NCBI RefSeq assembly: GCF_005116465.1 | Contig: NZ_SWBM01000009.1 | Coordinates: forward strand, 1 to 64,000 | From: Robertmurraya kyonggiensis | GTDB taxonomy: Bacteria; Bacillota; Bacilli; Bacillales; Cytobacillaceae | Reading direction: 5' to 3' | Length of the DNA: 64,000 nucleotides | In this document: piece after piece, positions 1 through 8,576 of the stretch | Layout of the letters: each line of letters opens with the position of its first letter | How positions within the stretch are numbered: position 1 is the stretch's first letter | The notes under the pieces: generated by a model | What the model was told of the DNA's origin: nothing | Seen by the model: the letters and a program-made list of their open reading frames with translations, nothing else | Databases searched by the model: none | Translations under genes and position numbers: made by a program

Positions 1-197
1 ACATGAGTTCAAAAGCATTATCCGGTATTAGCTCCGGTTTCCCGAAGTTATCCCAGTCTTACAGGCAGGTTGCCCACGTGTTACTCACCCGTCCGCCGCT
101 AATCTTTGGGAGCAAGCTCCCTCAGATTCGCTCGACTTGCATGTATTAGGCACGCCGCCAGCGTTCGTCCTGAGCCAGGATCAAACTCTCCAATAAA
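1..197 (-). rRNA. rrs: 16S ribosomal RNA, 5' end (partial)
   Basis: The minus strand reads the universal 16S start (GAGAGTTTGATCCTGGCTCAG at about 168-188) followed by the conserved GACGAACGCTGGCGGCGTGCC stretch. Only the first roughly 200 nt are present; the rest of the operon lies beyond the left edge. The 5' end is placed by analogy with Bacillus 16S (TTTATTGGAGAG). Confidence 0.97.
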
Positions 198-383
198 GAG
201 TAAGAATTAGCTCTAAAATTTTTCGCGTTAGCGAAAATATTTTTCATTAAAATAAAACTAACGTTGACGTATGATTTGTTTAGTTTTCAAAGTACAATAG
301 TGATTTTTCTCAAAGAGAAAATATCATTCATTTGATTTCCTTATTTAGAAATTCTTCGTTATCGCTTCAGCAGCAACTATATT
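198..383 (-). promoter_or_regulatory. rRNA operon leader region
   Basis: Region between the rrn promoter and 16S. The minus strand contains the Bacillus-typical leader phrase TTTGAAAACTAAACAAA (about 277-293) and a small hairpin with arms TTTTCGC/GCGAAAA near 219-236. These match the antitermination and processing leader of Bacillus rRNA operons. No coding potential is seen. Confidence 0.7.
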
Positions 384-412
384 AGAATAACATTCTGTTG
401 AAACAATGTCAA
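384..412 (-). promoter_or_regulatory. rRNA operon sigma-A promoter
   Basis: On the minus strand there is a perfect -35 TTGACA (412-407), a 17-nt spacer, and -10 TATTCT (389-384), about 190 nt upstream of the 16S 5' end. Sequence and position fit a strong rRNA promoter. Confidence 0.85.
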
Positions 413-550
413 CAACTATTTTTGAAAATCTTTTTTCTAAAACGTTGTTGGCTTATCTTGTCATCTGCTCGAGACGACTTCCTTATAGTATCACCTATAC
501 AACCGAAGATCAACACCTTTTATGCAGGTAAAATTATACAATTGCACACA

Positions 551-586
551 AAAAGAAATCGACCTCCAAAATACATGGAGGTCGAC
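551..586 (-). terminator. ptsG terminator
   Basis: Minus strand: 9-bp stem TCGACCTCC/GGAGGTCGA (559-567 and 577-585) followed by TTTCTTTTTG, just after the ptsG stop codon. Confidence 0.8.
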
Positions 587-606
587 CGAGTTTCTTCTTA
601 TATATA

Positions 607-2634
607 TTACGCTTTTGTAATAGCTACGATATTTTCTTCACCTTTATCTACATTTCCCTGTTTTTGAATCACAACTTGCTCACCTTCAGCAAGATTTGTG
701 AAAACAACCGGAGTCATAATAGAAGGAACTTTTGTTTTGATTGCTTCAAGATCCACTTTTAATAAAGGTTGTCCCTTTTTAACAGTGTCGTTCTCACTTA
801 CAAGAGCTTCAAAACCTTCACCCTTAAGGTTAACTGTATCGATACCTACGTGAATTAGAATTTCACGACCAGAGTCAGATAAAATACCTACAGCGTGCTT
901 AGTTGGGAAGAAGTTTACGATTTTACCATCAACAGGAGATACAATTGTTCCATCAACAGGAAGAATCGCAAAACCGTCACCCATCATTTTTCCAGAGAAC
1001 ACTGCATCTGGAACTTCAGTAATTGGCTTGATTTCCCCTTTAATAGGAGAAACAAAATCATCTGCACCTTGAACTGCAGTTGGTTGTGCTACAGCTTTTT
1101 CAGCTACAACACGTGGTCTTTTACCTTCCATAATATCCTTCATTTGACCCTTAATTGTTTCTGAACGAGGACCAAAGATCGCTTGGATACTATTCCCTAC
1201 TTCAAGAACACCTGATGCACCAAGCTTTTTCAAGCGGTTTTTGTCGACGTTTTTCGCATCATTTACCGATACACGTAGACGAGTAATACAAGCATCTAAA
1301 TGAGAGATGTTTTCTTTTCCGCCCATTGCTTCAAGAATTTCGTATGGAAGGTCAGAAGTTTTACCTTGAACAGCACCTTCTTCTTCGTCCACTTCAACTT
1401 CACGACCGGGAGTTTTAAGATTGAACTTACGGATTGCAAAACGGAATCCGAAGTAGTAAATAACCGCAAATACTAGACCAACCGGAATGACTAACCAAGC
1501 ATTTGTTTGTGGGTTAATTAGACCGAAAAGAATGTAGTCAATTAGACCACCAGAGAATGTCATACCGATTTTTACATTTAAAATATGCATTGTCATAAAT
1601 GAAAGACCTGCGAAAATCGCATGAATTCCGAATAACACTGGAGCTACGAATAAGAATGAGAATTCGATTGGCTCAGTGATACCTGTTAAGAAAGAAGTAA
1701 GGGCAGCAGATGCCATTAATCCCCCAACGAAAACTTTTCTTTCAGGACGAGCTTCATGATAAATCGCTAATGCCGCAGCCGGTAAACCGAACATCATGAA
1801 TGGGAATTTACCAGTCATGAACGTACCTGCAGTTAAGTTCTGTACGTTATCTAAAATTTGTGCCATGAAAATACGTTGGTCACCACGAACTGTATCTCCA
1901 GCAGCAGTTACATATTCTCCAAACTCATACCAGAATGGAGAGTAGAAAATGTGATGTAAACCGAAAGGAATTAATGCACGTTCAATTACACCGAAAATGA
2001 ACGCTGAAACTGTTAAGTTTGCATGTACCATGTTTTGAGAGAAGGCATTCAATCCATCTTGAATTGGAGGCCAGATGATTAACATTAATAGACCTAAAAG
2101 AACTGAAACACCTGCTGTAATGATTGGAACGAAACGCTTACCTGCAAAGAATCCTAAGTAAGAAGGTAATTCAATTTCATAAAACTTGTTATAAAGAGCA
2201 GAAGCAATAATACCGACGATAATACCACCAAATACCCCTGTTTGAAGCGTTGGAACACCTAAAATGCTAGCGTAGTTTAAGCCGTTAACATCTTCTGCTG
2301 TAATTCCAAGAGCTGTACCCATTGTTACATTCATGATTAAGTAACCGATGATAGCAGCCAGTCCAGCAACTCCATCTCCACCTGCTAATCCAACTGCAAC
2401 ACCAACCGCAAAGAGAACCGGCAAGTTCCCGAAGACAATGTCTCCAGCTTTTTGCATAATGGATGCAACCATTTCAACACCAGAATTGTCTAAGAACGGA
2501 GCAATTTCTAGTAATGTTGGGTTAAGAAGCGCAGCACCCAATGCTAATAGAATCCCCGCGGCTGGTAATAAAGCAACCGGTAACATTAAAGCTTTACCGA
2601 CTTTTTGTAAAACACCAAATGCTTTTTTAAACAT
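607..2634 (-). CDS. ptsG: PTS glucose transporter subunit IICBA
   Basis: Glucose-specific enzyme II that imports glucose and phosphorylates it to glucose-6-phosphate with phosphate from HPr. The 675-residue protein has the Bacillus C-B-A order: a membrane EIIC domain (about 1-400, many hydrophobic segments; [12 protein letters not shown] motif), EIIB with the phosphocysteine in DACITRLRV (C449), and EIIA with the phosphohistidine in ILIHVGIDT (H595). Length matches B. subtilis PtsG (about 700). An AGGAGG-type ribosome binding site precedes the ATG. Its leader holds a GlcT antiterminator target and glcT is the next gene upstream, as in B. subtilis, so expression should be glucose-induced by antitermination. 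Confidence 0.96.
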   Translation of the reverse strand: MFKKAFGVLQKVGKALMLPVALLPAAGILLALGAALLNPTLLEIAPFLDNSGVEMVASIMQKAGDIVFGNLPVLFAVGVAVGLAGGDGVAGLAAIIGYLIMNVTMGTALGITAEDVNGLNYASILGVPTLQTGVFGGIIVGIIASALYNKFYEIELPSYLGFFAGKRFVPIITAGVSVLLGLLMLIIWPPIQDGLNAFSQNMVHANLTVSAFIFGVIERALIPFGLHHIFYSPFWYEFGEYVTAAGDTVRGDQRIFMAQILDNVQNLTAGTFMTGKFPFMMFGLPAAALAIYHEARPERKVFVGGLMASAALTSFLTGITEPIEFSFLFVAPVLFGIHAIFAGLSFMTMHILNVKIGMTFSGGLIDYILFGLINPQTNAWLVIPVGLVFAVIYYFGFRFAIRKFNLKTPGREVEVDEEEGAVQGKTSDLPYEILEAMGGKENISHLDACITRLRVSVNDAKNVDKNRLKKLGASGVLEVGNSIQAIFGPRSETIKGQMKDIMEGKRPRVVAEKAVAQPTAVQGADDFVSPIKGEIKPITEVPDAVFSGKMMGDGFAILPVDGTIVSPVDGKIVNFFPTKHAVGILSDSGREILIHVGIDTVNLKGEGFEALVSENDTVKKGQPLLKVDLEAIKTKVPSIMTPVVFTNLAEGEQVVIQKQGNVDKGEENIVAITKA

Positions 2635-2690
2635 AAGGAAAACCTCCTGAAAATATTATTGAACTCATTAAGCGTTTTCAAAAGAACAAC

Positions 2691-2800
2691 AAAAAAGGCA
2701 TGAGGAAAATAACTGAATAGAGCTATTTGGGTATAGACTACCCCTAATAGGTCATTTCAATTAATTTTTCACTCATGCCTGATCGAATCAGTAACACGTG
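2691..2800 (-). promoter_or_regulatory. ptsG leader: RAT antiterminator target overlapping a terminator
   Basis: The minus-strand leader contains a RAT-like stretch at 2769-2800 (GTTACTGATTCGATCAGGCA), close to my memory of the B. subtilis ptsG RAT. The same AGGCATGAG arm (2772-2780) can pair with CTCATGCCT (2696-2704), which is followed by TTTTTT, forming an intrinsic terminator. The two structures are mutually exclusive, as expected for GlcT-dependent antitermination. Confidence 0.88.
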
Positions 2801-2856
2801 AACGCTTCAAAGAATTCGTTTTCATTTGAAGCAAAAAATATATTATAATAACTTTT

Positions 2857-3699
2857 TTATTTAACTTTATTTTGAAGTCTTTGTAAATGCATCGTTAGAT
2901 AAACGGCTTCTGCATTGTACACAGGCTTCTTTAATTCTTGTTGCATAACCTTAATGAGTTTCCACGACAAATTGTAGCATACAGGATATTCTTCTTTCAA
3001 GAGTAAAGTTATTTTTTTTGGTTCTTCTACTTTTTCCCCTGTACGCACGCGCTCAATTGTAAATCGAATATGACGAACAAGCCTCATGTAGTCAATACTT
3101 TCTTTGTCTAGAATAATTTCTAATCGTTCTTCAATCATATTGACTAGCTTTGTAACGAGTTGGGAATGCTGATTTACCTCAGATAAGCTTTTATTCATAA
3201 CCGCACTATGAATGTGAAGTGCAACAAATCCTACTTCCCCTTCCGGAAGTTCGATATCCGTTTTTTCTTTTATCAGCCCTACAACCTCGCGTGCAATTTC
3301 GTATTCAAATGGATAAAGCGCCTTTGTTTCGATCAAAAAAGGATTTCTCATTTCCATTCCTTTTGAAAGACGTGTGATCGCAAACATCAAGTGATCGGTC
3401 AAAGCCACATGAATATGTTCATTCAACACGGCATTGCTTCTTGTTTTGATTAGCTCAATGCAAGAAATGATTAATTCTTGAAGATCATTGTCCAAAAAGG
3501 GAAGAAGCTTCAAATAGTTCTCTTTCTCCTTATTGTCTTTTAGCACGAAAAATTTTTCCGCTAATGAAGGATCAACCACTTCCCCTTGTTTTCGATTGAA
3601 GCTAATCCCTTTCCCAATCAAGACTACTTCCCCGTACTCGTCATGCTCCCCAATTAAAACATTATTATTAAGCGTTTTCTTTATCTGCAATTGCCCCAT
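2857..3699 (-). CDS. glcT: GlcT transcriptional antiterminator (BglG/LicT family)
   Basis: RNA-binding antiterminator of ptsG, controlled by PTS phosphorylation of its PRD domains. The N-terminus MGQLQIKKTLNNNV with VLIGKGISF (about residues 1-55) is a co-antiterminator domain. Two PRDs follow, with conserved histidines in NEHIHVALTDH and ALHIHSA (PRD1) and in LVRHIRF and LTMHLQ (PRD2). The start is placed at the ATG at 3699 because GAGGAG lies 6 nt upstream; an in-frame upstream codon at 3720 lacks such a site. It lies directly upstream of ptsG, whose leader is its expected RNA target. Confidence 0.93.
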   Translation of the reverse strand: MGQLQIKKTLNNNVLIGEHDEYGEVVLIGKGISFNRKQGEVVDPSLAEKFFVLKDNKEKENYLKLLPFLDNDLQELIISCIELIKTRSNAVLNEHIHVALTDHLMFAITRLSKGMEMRNPFLIETKALYPFEYEIAREVVGLIKEKTDIELPEGEVGFVALHIHSAVMNKSLSEVNQHSQLVTKLVNMIEERLEIILDKESIDYMRLVRHIRFTIERVRTGEKVEEPKKITLLLKEEYPVCYNLSWKLIKVMQQELKKPVYNAEAVYLTMHLQRLQNKVK

Positions 3700-3768
3700 A
3701 ACTTGCTCCTCTTTCAACAAACCCTAATATTGTCTTATCATATAAATTCTTTTATGAGAAGTCAAAAG

Positions 3769-3797
3769 AAAAAGGAGCCACACCTAAGTGTGACTCT
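3769..3797 (-). terminator. pbuG terminator
   Basis: Minus strand: GAGTCACAC/GTGTGGCTC stem followed by CTTTTTCTTTT, immediately after the permease stop codon. Confidence 0.82.
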
Positions 3798-3807
3798 TCG
3801 AAAATGA

Positions 3808-5112
3808 TTAGTTTAAGAAAATGAAATAGAGAACAAAGATGGCGAATAGAACATACATGATTGGGTGTATTTCTTTTGCACGACCCTTTGTCATCATGGA
3901 GATTGGATAGAAAATGAAGCCAATCGCAATCCCTGTTGCAATGCTATATGTGAGTGGCATCATAAGTACTGTGAAAAATGCTGGTACTGCCACTTCGAAT
4001 TTATCCCACTCAATAAATTTAAGCTGAACCGCCATTAATACCCCAACAATAATTAACGCAGGTGCTGTTACTTGGTTTGTTACAATCGCAAGTAACGGCG
4101 AGAAGAAAAGAGCTAACAAGAAACAAATTGATGTTACAACTGCTGTAAAACCAGAGCGTCCACCTGCTCCAACCCCTGCGGAAGATTCCACATAAGAAGT
4201 TGTGCTTGATGTTCCAAGAATCGCACCAATGACTGTACCTGATGAATCCGATGCTAATGCTCTTCCTGCACGTGGTAACTTACCATCCTTCATGATTCCA
4301 GCTTGAGAAGCAACAGCCACAAGTGTACCTGCTGTATCAAAGAAATCGACAAACATGAATGTAAGAATAACAACAAGCATATCAAGAGTAAAGATATCCC
4401 CTAAGTGAAGGAATGCTTTTCCGAAAGTCGGTTCAATGCTCGGTACTGAACCTACGATATCGCTAAGACCAGTCGGTACTGGAACTTGGTTAAAAATCAT
4501 TCCCACAACTGCTGTAATAATCATTCCGTAGAAAACGCCCGCTTTTACACCGCGAGTTAGTAAAATAACTGTTACAATCAAACCAAAAATCGCTAATAAT
4601 ACAGGACCTGATAAGATATCACCGATTGCTACAGTCGTAGCTTCGCTTGGCACTACAATACCAGCATTAATTAGGCCGATAAAAGCAATGAATAATCCGA
4701 TACCAGCACCAACTGCATTTTTCAAGTTTGCTGGAATCGCGTTAATGATGATTTCGCGAATACCTGTTAATGTTAATAAAACAAGGATTAGACCTGAAAC
4801 TAATACACCTGCTAAAGCTGTTTCCCATGCAATTCCATAACCAAGAACTACAGTATAGGTAAAGAATGCGTTCAATCCCATACCCGGCGCAAGTGCTACT
4901 GGATATTTTGCGATAACACCCATAACCATTGTTCCAAGAGCAGCTGCTAGAGCAGTAGCTGTAAAGACAGCACCCTTGTCCATTCCAGCTCCTTCTAAAA
5001 CTGTTGGATTGACGAATAGGATGTAAGCCATCGCTAAGAAAGTTGTAACACCTGCAATAATTTCCGTTCTGAAGTTAGTCTTTAATTCTGCGAACTGAAA
5101 ATAATTCTTCAT
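3808..5112 (-). CDS. pbuG: Hypoxanthine/guanine permease
   Basis: Purine nucleobase importer of the NCS2 AzgA-like group. The 434-residue protein is almost entirely hydrophobic, with family hallmarks near the N-terminus (FRTEIIAGVTTFLAMAYILF, ALAPGMGLNAFF) and the FVDFFDTAGTLVAVA and GTSSTTSYVESSAGVGAGGR motifs that line the substrate site. Length and start agree with B. subtilis PbuG. It is preceded by a guanine-type riboswitch and terminator, so transcription should fall when guanine or hypoxanthine is plentiful. Confidence 0.94.
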   Translation of the reverse strand: MKNYFQFAELKTNFRTEIIAGVTTFLAMAYILFVNPTVLEGAGMDKGAVFTATALAAALGTMVMGVIAKYPVALAPGMGLNAFFTYTVVLGYGIAWETALAGVLVSGLILVLLTLTGIREIIINAIPANLKNAVGAGIGLFIAFIGLINAGIVVPSEATTVAIGDILSGPVLLAIFGLIVTVILLTRGVKAGVFYGMIITAVVGMIFNQVPVPTGLSDIVGSVPSIEPTFGKAFLHLGDIFTLDMLVVILTFMFVDFFDTAGTLVAVASQAGIMKDGKLPRAGRALASDSSGTVIGAILGTSSTTSYVESSAGVGAGGRSGFTAVVTSICFLLALFFSPLLAIVTNQVTAPALIIVGVLMAVQLKFIEWDKFEVAVPAFFTVLMMPLTYSIATGIAIGFIFYPISMMTKGRAKEIHPIMYVLFAIFVLYFIFLN

Positions 5113-5165
5113 TCTTTTTTCCCCCTAAAAAAATTTTCTATTCGTAAGACGACTTTTGCCGAGAA

Positions 5166-5346
5166 AAATAAAAAACACTCCTGCATGCATACCAGGAGCG
5201 TTGACAACAAGTTCGTGAAATAAACGAGGAAAGAGAATGAAAAATGATAGCAAGATCCGTTCGTTTATCACTTACTTCGTAGTCAAGCTATTTACGGTAG
5301 CCTGGTAGAAACTTTTGGGCCCTATTCCCAACGTTATACGACGTAA
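5166..5346 (-). promoter_or_regulatory. Guanine-class purine riboswitch with terminator (pbuG leader)
   Basis: The minus strand shows the purine aptamer signature: P1 arms at 5337-5346 and 5272-5281 (9 of 10 pair), AGTTTCTACC and CCGTAAAT core segments. The specificity position in the 3' junction (GACTACG) is C, which marks a guanine binder rather than an adenine binder. Downstream, GCTCCTG/CAGGAGT followed by TTTTTT (5171-5200) forms the expression-platform terminator, giving ligand-induced termination. Confidence 0.93.
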
Positions 5347-5461
5347 TACGACAATATTTAATTCCTTTCTCATTTTAACAAGCACATAGTGGTTCGTCAA
5401 TAAAAAACGAACATTTTTTTAATTATACATTTTATTGTTCGTATATTGTATGTTTTTAGAA

Positions 5462-5494
5462 CATAAAAAGATGGCTATTAAGCAAGCCACCTTT
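5462..5494 (-). terminator. Terminator after the putative pheromone gene
   Basis: Minus strand: AAAGGTGGCT/AGCCATCTTT stem followed by a short T run, 15 nt after the stop codon of the 45-codon ORF. Confidence 0.7.
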
Positions 5495-5508
5495 AAATAA
5501 TGAACTCT

Positions 5509-5646
5509 TCAAATTGGAGGTCTTATAGGGTCAGGCGTTCCTGTTACACCCTCTGCAGTACTAATTTCTTTCGTCTCATAAAAGCTAACCACAGACCCAA
5601 ATGATAAAAACGAGACAACAGTAAAGAGAACAAATAATTTTTTCAC
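5509..5646 (-). CDS. Putative secreted signalling propeptide (RRNPP pheromone precursor, NprX-like)
   Basis: A 45-codon ORF with a GTG start that overlaps the regulator's TGA stop (GTGA), preceded by AAGGAGG inside the end of the regulator gene. The product begins MKKLFVLFTVVSFLSFGSVV, a Lys-Lys plus hydrophobic export signal, and ends TAEGVTGTPDPIRPPI. Size, export signal, short Pro-rich C-terminus and 3' overlap with an XRE-TPR regulator match precursors such as NprX, whose mature peptide (SKPDIVG-like) also contains a PD pair. The mature peptide probably lies in the last 6-10 residues. Function is inferred from context only. Confidence 0.75.
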   Translation of the reverse strand: MKKLFVLFTVVSFLSFGSVVSFYETKEISTAEGVTGTPDPIRPPI

Positions 5647-6881
5647 AGAAATCTTTCCTCCTTCTTATTAAGTAATCCGTAAAAAAATAATGCCTTTTCT
5701 TTATTTTTATCAGAGTAATACTCTGCTAAATACCTAACATATTTAATAAAATCTTTCATAAGATTTTTCTTCTCTAAATAGGGTATCACCTGATTCTCTA
5801 ACCATTTAATTGCCTTCTTTTCTTTTTGCTCCAATTTAAGGAGATGGAATGTGAAAATTAAATTATATTTCTTTAAAGGTTCAGTTCCTGTATTGCTAAT
5901 GATCTCTCTGATATGATTCAACGCTTCTCGTTTCTCATCTAAAATTAAAAGAATTTCAGTATAACTAGACAAGCTTACATAATATTTCTCACTAGATTGA
6001 AATCCTTCCATCGCCATACGAAAATAGTTCATAGCCTGATCATATTCCTTCATATTGGATAGAAGAATGGCGTAATTATGGTAAATAGTTGGAAGAAGTT
6101 GTACTTCGCCTATAAGAGGCGCATTCCTTAACATATGTTCAAAATGTTGCTCTGCATCTGAATACAATCCTATCTCAGTTTTATGTATCGATAACAAAAG
6201 CTGTGTATGTATTTGTCTTATATAGTTACATGCTTTGCTATATTCCTGGAATGCTTTCTCTGCATAAACTACACACATACTACTGTTCTCTAGATAGCTA
6301 TAGGTGAGAGAAAGATAATAAAATACTTCTCCTTGCATTTTTATCGACAGAGAATTGTCTTCAGCATAACACGTTAATATTTCTAAAGAATCAGAATATT
6401 TAGCTTGATATAAATATAATAGCGCATTCAAATATTTAAATAAATTACTTTCATGTTGGGAAAAAACACTTGTAAATTGACTTAAAAAGGTCTTTATTTG
6501 CTGCGCTCTCTCTAAATCTTCGATAAGTAGGTAATATCGATATTTATATAAATGATAAGAAAATGTTAAATCCGTACTAGTAAGTAATGGCTCAAGCTCT
6601 AATAATTCAGTATAAATTCGATTAGCTTTATTCTTTTCATAATAAATCATTGATTGTAAAAACTTTTCAAGTAATTTCAAGTAAGAATCATAGGATTCCT
6701 CTATGTATAATTTACTCAGTTCCAATCTTTCAAGTAGTAATTCTAGTGTATGTCCGTCCACTTCTTTATTATTATTCTCGATCTTACTTAAATGAGAAAC
6801 TGAGCAGATGCCATTACATAACTCTGACTGGGTCATTGATCGTAGTGTTCTATGGTATTTAATAATGCTGCCAATATTCAA
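5643..6881 (-). CDS. XRE-type regulator with TPR domain, RRNPP family (NprR/PlcR-like)
   Basis: A 412-residue protein with an N-terminal helix-turn-helix (about residues 4-60, with MTQSELCNGICSVSHLSKIE as recognition region) and a long all-helical region (about 90-400) that reads as tetratricopeptide repeats, for example YHNYAILLSNMKEYDQAMNY. This architecture and length are those of NprR and PlcR, cytoplasmic receptors for re-imported oligopeptides. The pheromone-like ORF overlaps its 3' end, and the upstream gene on the same strand is a secreted protease, the classic output of NprR-type systems. Which genes it regulates is inference. Confidence 0.85.
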   Translation of the reverse strand: MNIGSIIKYHRTLRSMTQSELCNGICSVSHLSKIENNNKEVDGHTLELLLERLELSKLYIEESYDSYLKLLEKFLQSMIYYEKNKANRIYTELLELEPLLTSTDLTFSYHLYKYRYYLLIEDLERAQQIKTFLSQFTSVFSQHESNLFKYLNALLYLYQAKYSDSLEILTCYAEDNSLSIKMQGEVFYYLSLTYSYLENSSMCVVYAEKAFQEYSKACNYIRQIHTQLLLSIHKTEIGLYSDAEQHFEHMLRNAPLIGEVQLLPTIYHNYAILLSNMKEYDQAMNYFRMAMEGFQSSEKYYVSLSSYTEILLILDEKREALNHIREIISNTGTEPLKKYNLIFTFHLLKLEQKEKKAIKWLENQVIPYLEKKNLMKDFIKYVRYLAEYYSDKNKEKALFFYGLLNKKEERFL

Positions 6882-7000
6882 ATTATTACCCCCAAAACAA
6901 TAGCACCATTAATATATATTAGGTTCCTAAGTAGCCTAAGCTAGAGTATTTATTGTAAGCATTCCATCTTGCTAATCCTAAGTAGAAAAATTGATCAAAT

Positions 7001-7031
7001 AAGAGGCTGTCGAAAAGGTTTTCGACAGCCT
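7001..7031 (-). terminator. Protease gene terminator
   Basis: 13-bp perfect stem (AGGCTGTCGAAAA at 7004-7016 with TTTTCGACAGCCT at 7019-7031). On the minus strand it is followed by CTTATTTG, a weak U tract. It separates the protease from the regulator gene. Confidence 0.6.
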
Positions 7032-7077
7032 AAACGGCAGATAAAACCGGTCTCTCTCAATCTATTTATCTATTAAT

Positions 7078-8274
7078 TTAGTATCTAACAGCGTCATTTG
7101 AATTAATTCTTCCATATCGTGAATAACTTCCAGTTCCTTGGACTGAATCAGCCGTTAGTTCGATCGCTTGGCGAACCTGTGCATTGGTGCGCCCTTGACC
7201 TTTTAAAAGAGCCGCGAGTCCTGCCACATAAGGAGAGGCCATCGAAGTCCCATCCATATAAACGTATTGGTTACCTGGATAAGTAGATGCAATGCTCACT
7301 CCTGGAGCTACCACATCTACCCACGTACCATAATTAGAGAAACTAGCTTTTCGATCACTATTGTTCACTGCTCCAACAGCAATGACATTTGTATAGGAAG
7401 CAGGTTCGAATGTAACACTCGTATTATCATTTCCTGCAGCAGCAACTACAACTACACCCTTGTTCCATGCATAATTAACAGCGTTCTCAAGTGCAACAGT
7501 ATTACAATCACAACCAAGAGACATATTAATTACCTCTGCACCAGAGTCAGCAGCATATCTTATACCTGCAGCAATATCGTCTAAAGTACCGCTTCCCTCT
7601 GCATCAAGAACACGAACAGCTAAAACCTTTGTATTAGGAGCAGTACCAGAAATTCCAGCTCCATTATTTGTTTCCGCGGCAGCAATACCGGCTACATGAG
7701 TACCATGACCATTTGCATCCATTGGAGCATTATCATTATCAACAAAATCGTAGCCTAAAATGACTTTCCCATCTAAATCAGGATGTGTATAATCAACACC
7801 CGTATCAAGAACCGCAATCTCCTGGCTACTGCTGCCTCTTGCGACATCCCAGGCTAAGTTGGTTTGGGTCGTTTGCAGACCATATTGATAACCACTATAA
7901 TACGTATCGTTTGGTGTCCATTGGGCAGTAAATATATAATTCGGTTCAGCATATTCTATGTTTGAGTTATTTTCTAACTTTTGAATAGCCTTTTCTACAT
8001 CCTTAACCTTCAATACCTTAAATTCAGATTTCACATGACCTTCAGGCTGAACGGCAGCACCAATACTATTTAATGTTTGTTCTTCTACAGATGAATCTAC
8101 ACTATCTTTAAATTTAATGATAAGTTCCCCACTTTTATACTTGTTTTTTTCCATTTTCACCTTCTCAATAGAAACTGTTTTAGGTTTCTCGAACGGAGCT
8201 GCAGATACATTAAATACCGGCAGGAACATAAGAGATAAGGCAATTGCGATTGCGAGAATTTTTTTAACCTTCAT
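7078..8274 (-). CDS. Secreted subtilisin-like serine protease (S8)
   Basis: Extracellular peptidase of 398 residues. A signal peptide (MKVKKILAIAIALSLMFLPV, cleavage near SAA) is followed by an I9-type inhibitor propeptide (about 45-115, ending IEYAEPNYIF). The S8 domain has the catalytic Asp in AVLDTGVDYTHPDL, His in NGHGTHVAGI, the oxyanion Asn in AAAGND and Ser in GTSMASPYVAG. The thermitase-like pattern and length are normal. The start is at 8274 because AAGGAGGG sits 7 nt upstream; a longer in-frame start at 8301 has no good site. It lies upstream of the RRNPP regulator and may be its output gene. Confidence 0.93.
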   Translation of the reverse strand: MKVKKILAIAIALSLMFLPVFNVSAAPFEKPKTVSIEKVKMEKNKYKSGELIIKFKDSVDSSVEEQTLNSIGAAVQPEGHVKSEFKVLKVKDVEKAIQKLENNSNIEYAEPNYIFTAQWTPNDTYYSGYQYGLQTTQTNLAWDVARGSSSQEIAVLDTGVDYTHPDLDGKVILGYDFVDNDNAPMDANGHGTHVAGIAAAETNNGAGISGTAPNTKVLAVRVLDAEGSGTLDDIAAGIRYAADSGAEVINMSLGCDCNTVALENAVNYAWNKGVVVVAAAGNDNTSVTFEPASYTNVIAVGAVNNSDRKASFSNYGTWVDVVAPGVSIASTYPGNQYVYMDGTSMASPYVAGLAALLKGQGRTNAQVRQAIELTADSVQGTGSYSRYGRINSNDAVRY

Positions 8275-8450
8275 GAAAGAACCCTCCTTATTTTTTATCA
8301 CCTTAATATATCAGTGAAATAGAATTAAAATGATTGGGAAAATTCGCAGAAACAACGGTGGTTAAACAGGAGTTATAAAACAAAAAGATTAAGGTTAAAA
8401 CGAAGTGGATATTCATTTGAATGTTGGGAAAAAAATGATAAAAGGTATTC

Positions 8451-8471
8451 ATAAACTTCATGAAAGTTTAT
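8451..8471. promoter_or_regulatory. Palindrome upstream of the protease gene, candidate operator
   Basis: Near-palindrome ATAAACTT-CATGA-AAGTTTAT in the 300-bp gap between guaA and the protease gene, about 180 bp before the protease start. It could be a regulator binding site, for instance for the neighbouring XRE-TPR protein, but nothing ties it to a particular protein. A second short dyad (ATTCATTTGAAT) is at about 8411-8422. Confidence 0.35.
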
Positions 8472-8525
8472 AAAAATCTAATTGAAATGAGCAGAACCTT
8501 CAGTAATCCAGGATATCTTTAACAA

Positions 8526-8569
8526 CAAAAAAATCCTAGAAACCTTATTATCTAAAGGTTTCTAGGATT
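8526..8569 (-). terminator. guaA terminator
   Basis: 15-bp stem (8532-8546 with 8555-8569) followed on the minus strand by TTTTTTTGTTG, just after the guaA stop codon. Confidence 0.88.
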
Positions 8570-8576
8570 AAAATAT

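Noticed and set aside
2667-2681. CcpA cre site in the ptsG leader
   Set aside because: TGAAAACGCTTAAT matches only part of the cre consensus and lies downstream of the terminator; too weak to call.
2842-2847. TATAAT as a ptsG promoter -10
   Set aside because: A perfect -10 hexamer exists on the minus strand but no acceptable -35 lies 16-18 nt upstream, so I did not call a promoter.
7267-7584. Plus-strand frame within the protease gene
   Set aside because: Antisense to the catalytic domain; composition is not protein-like.
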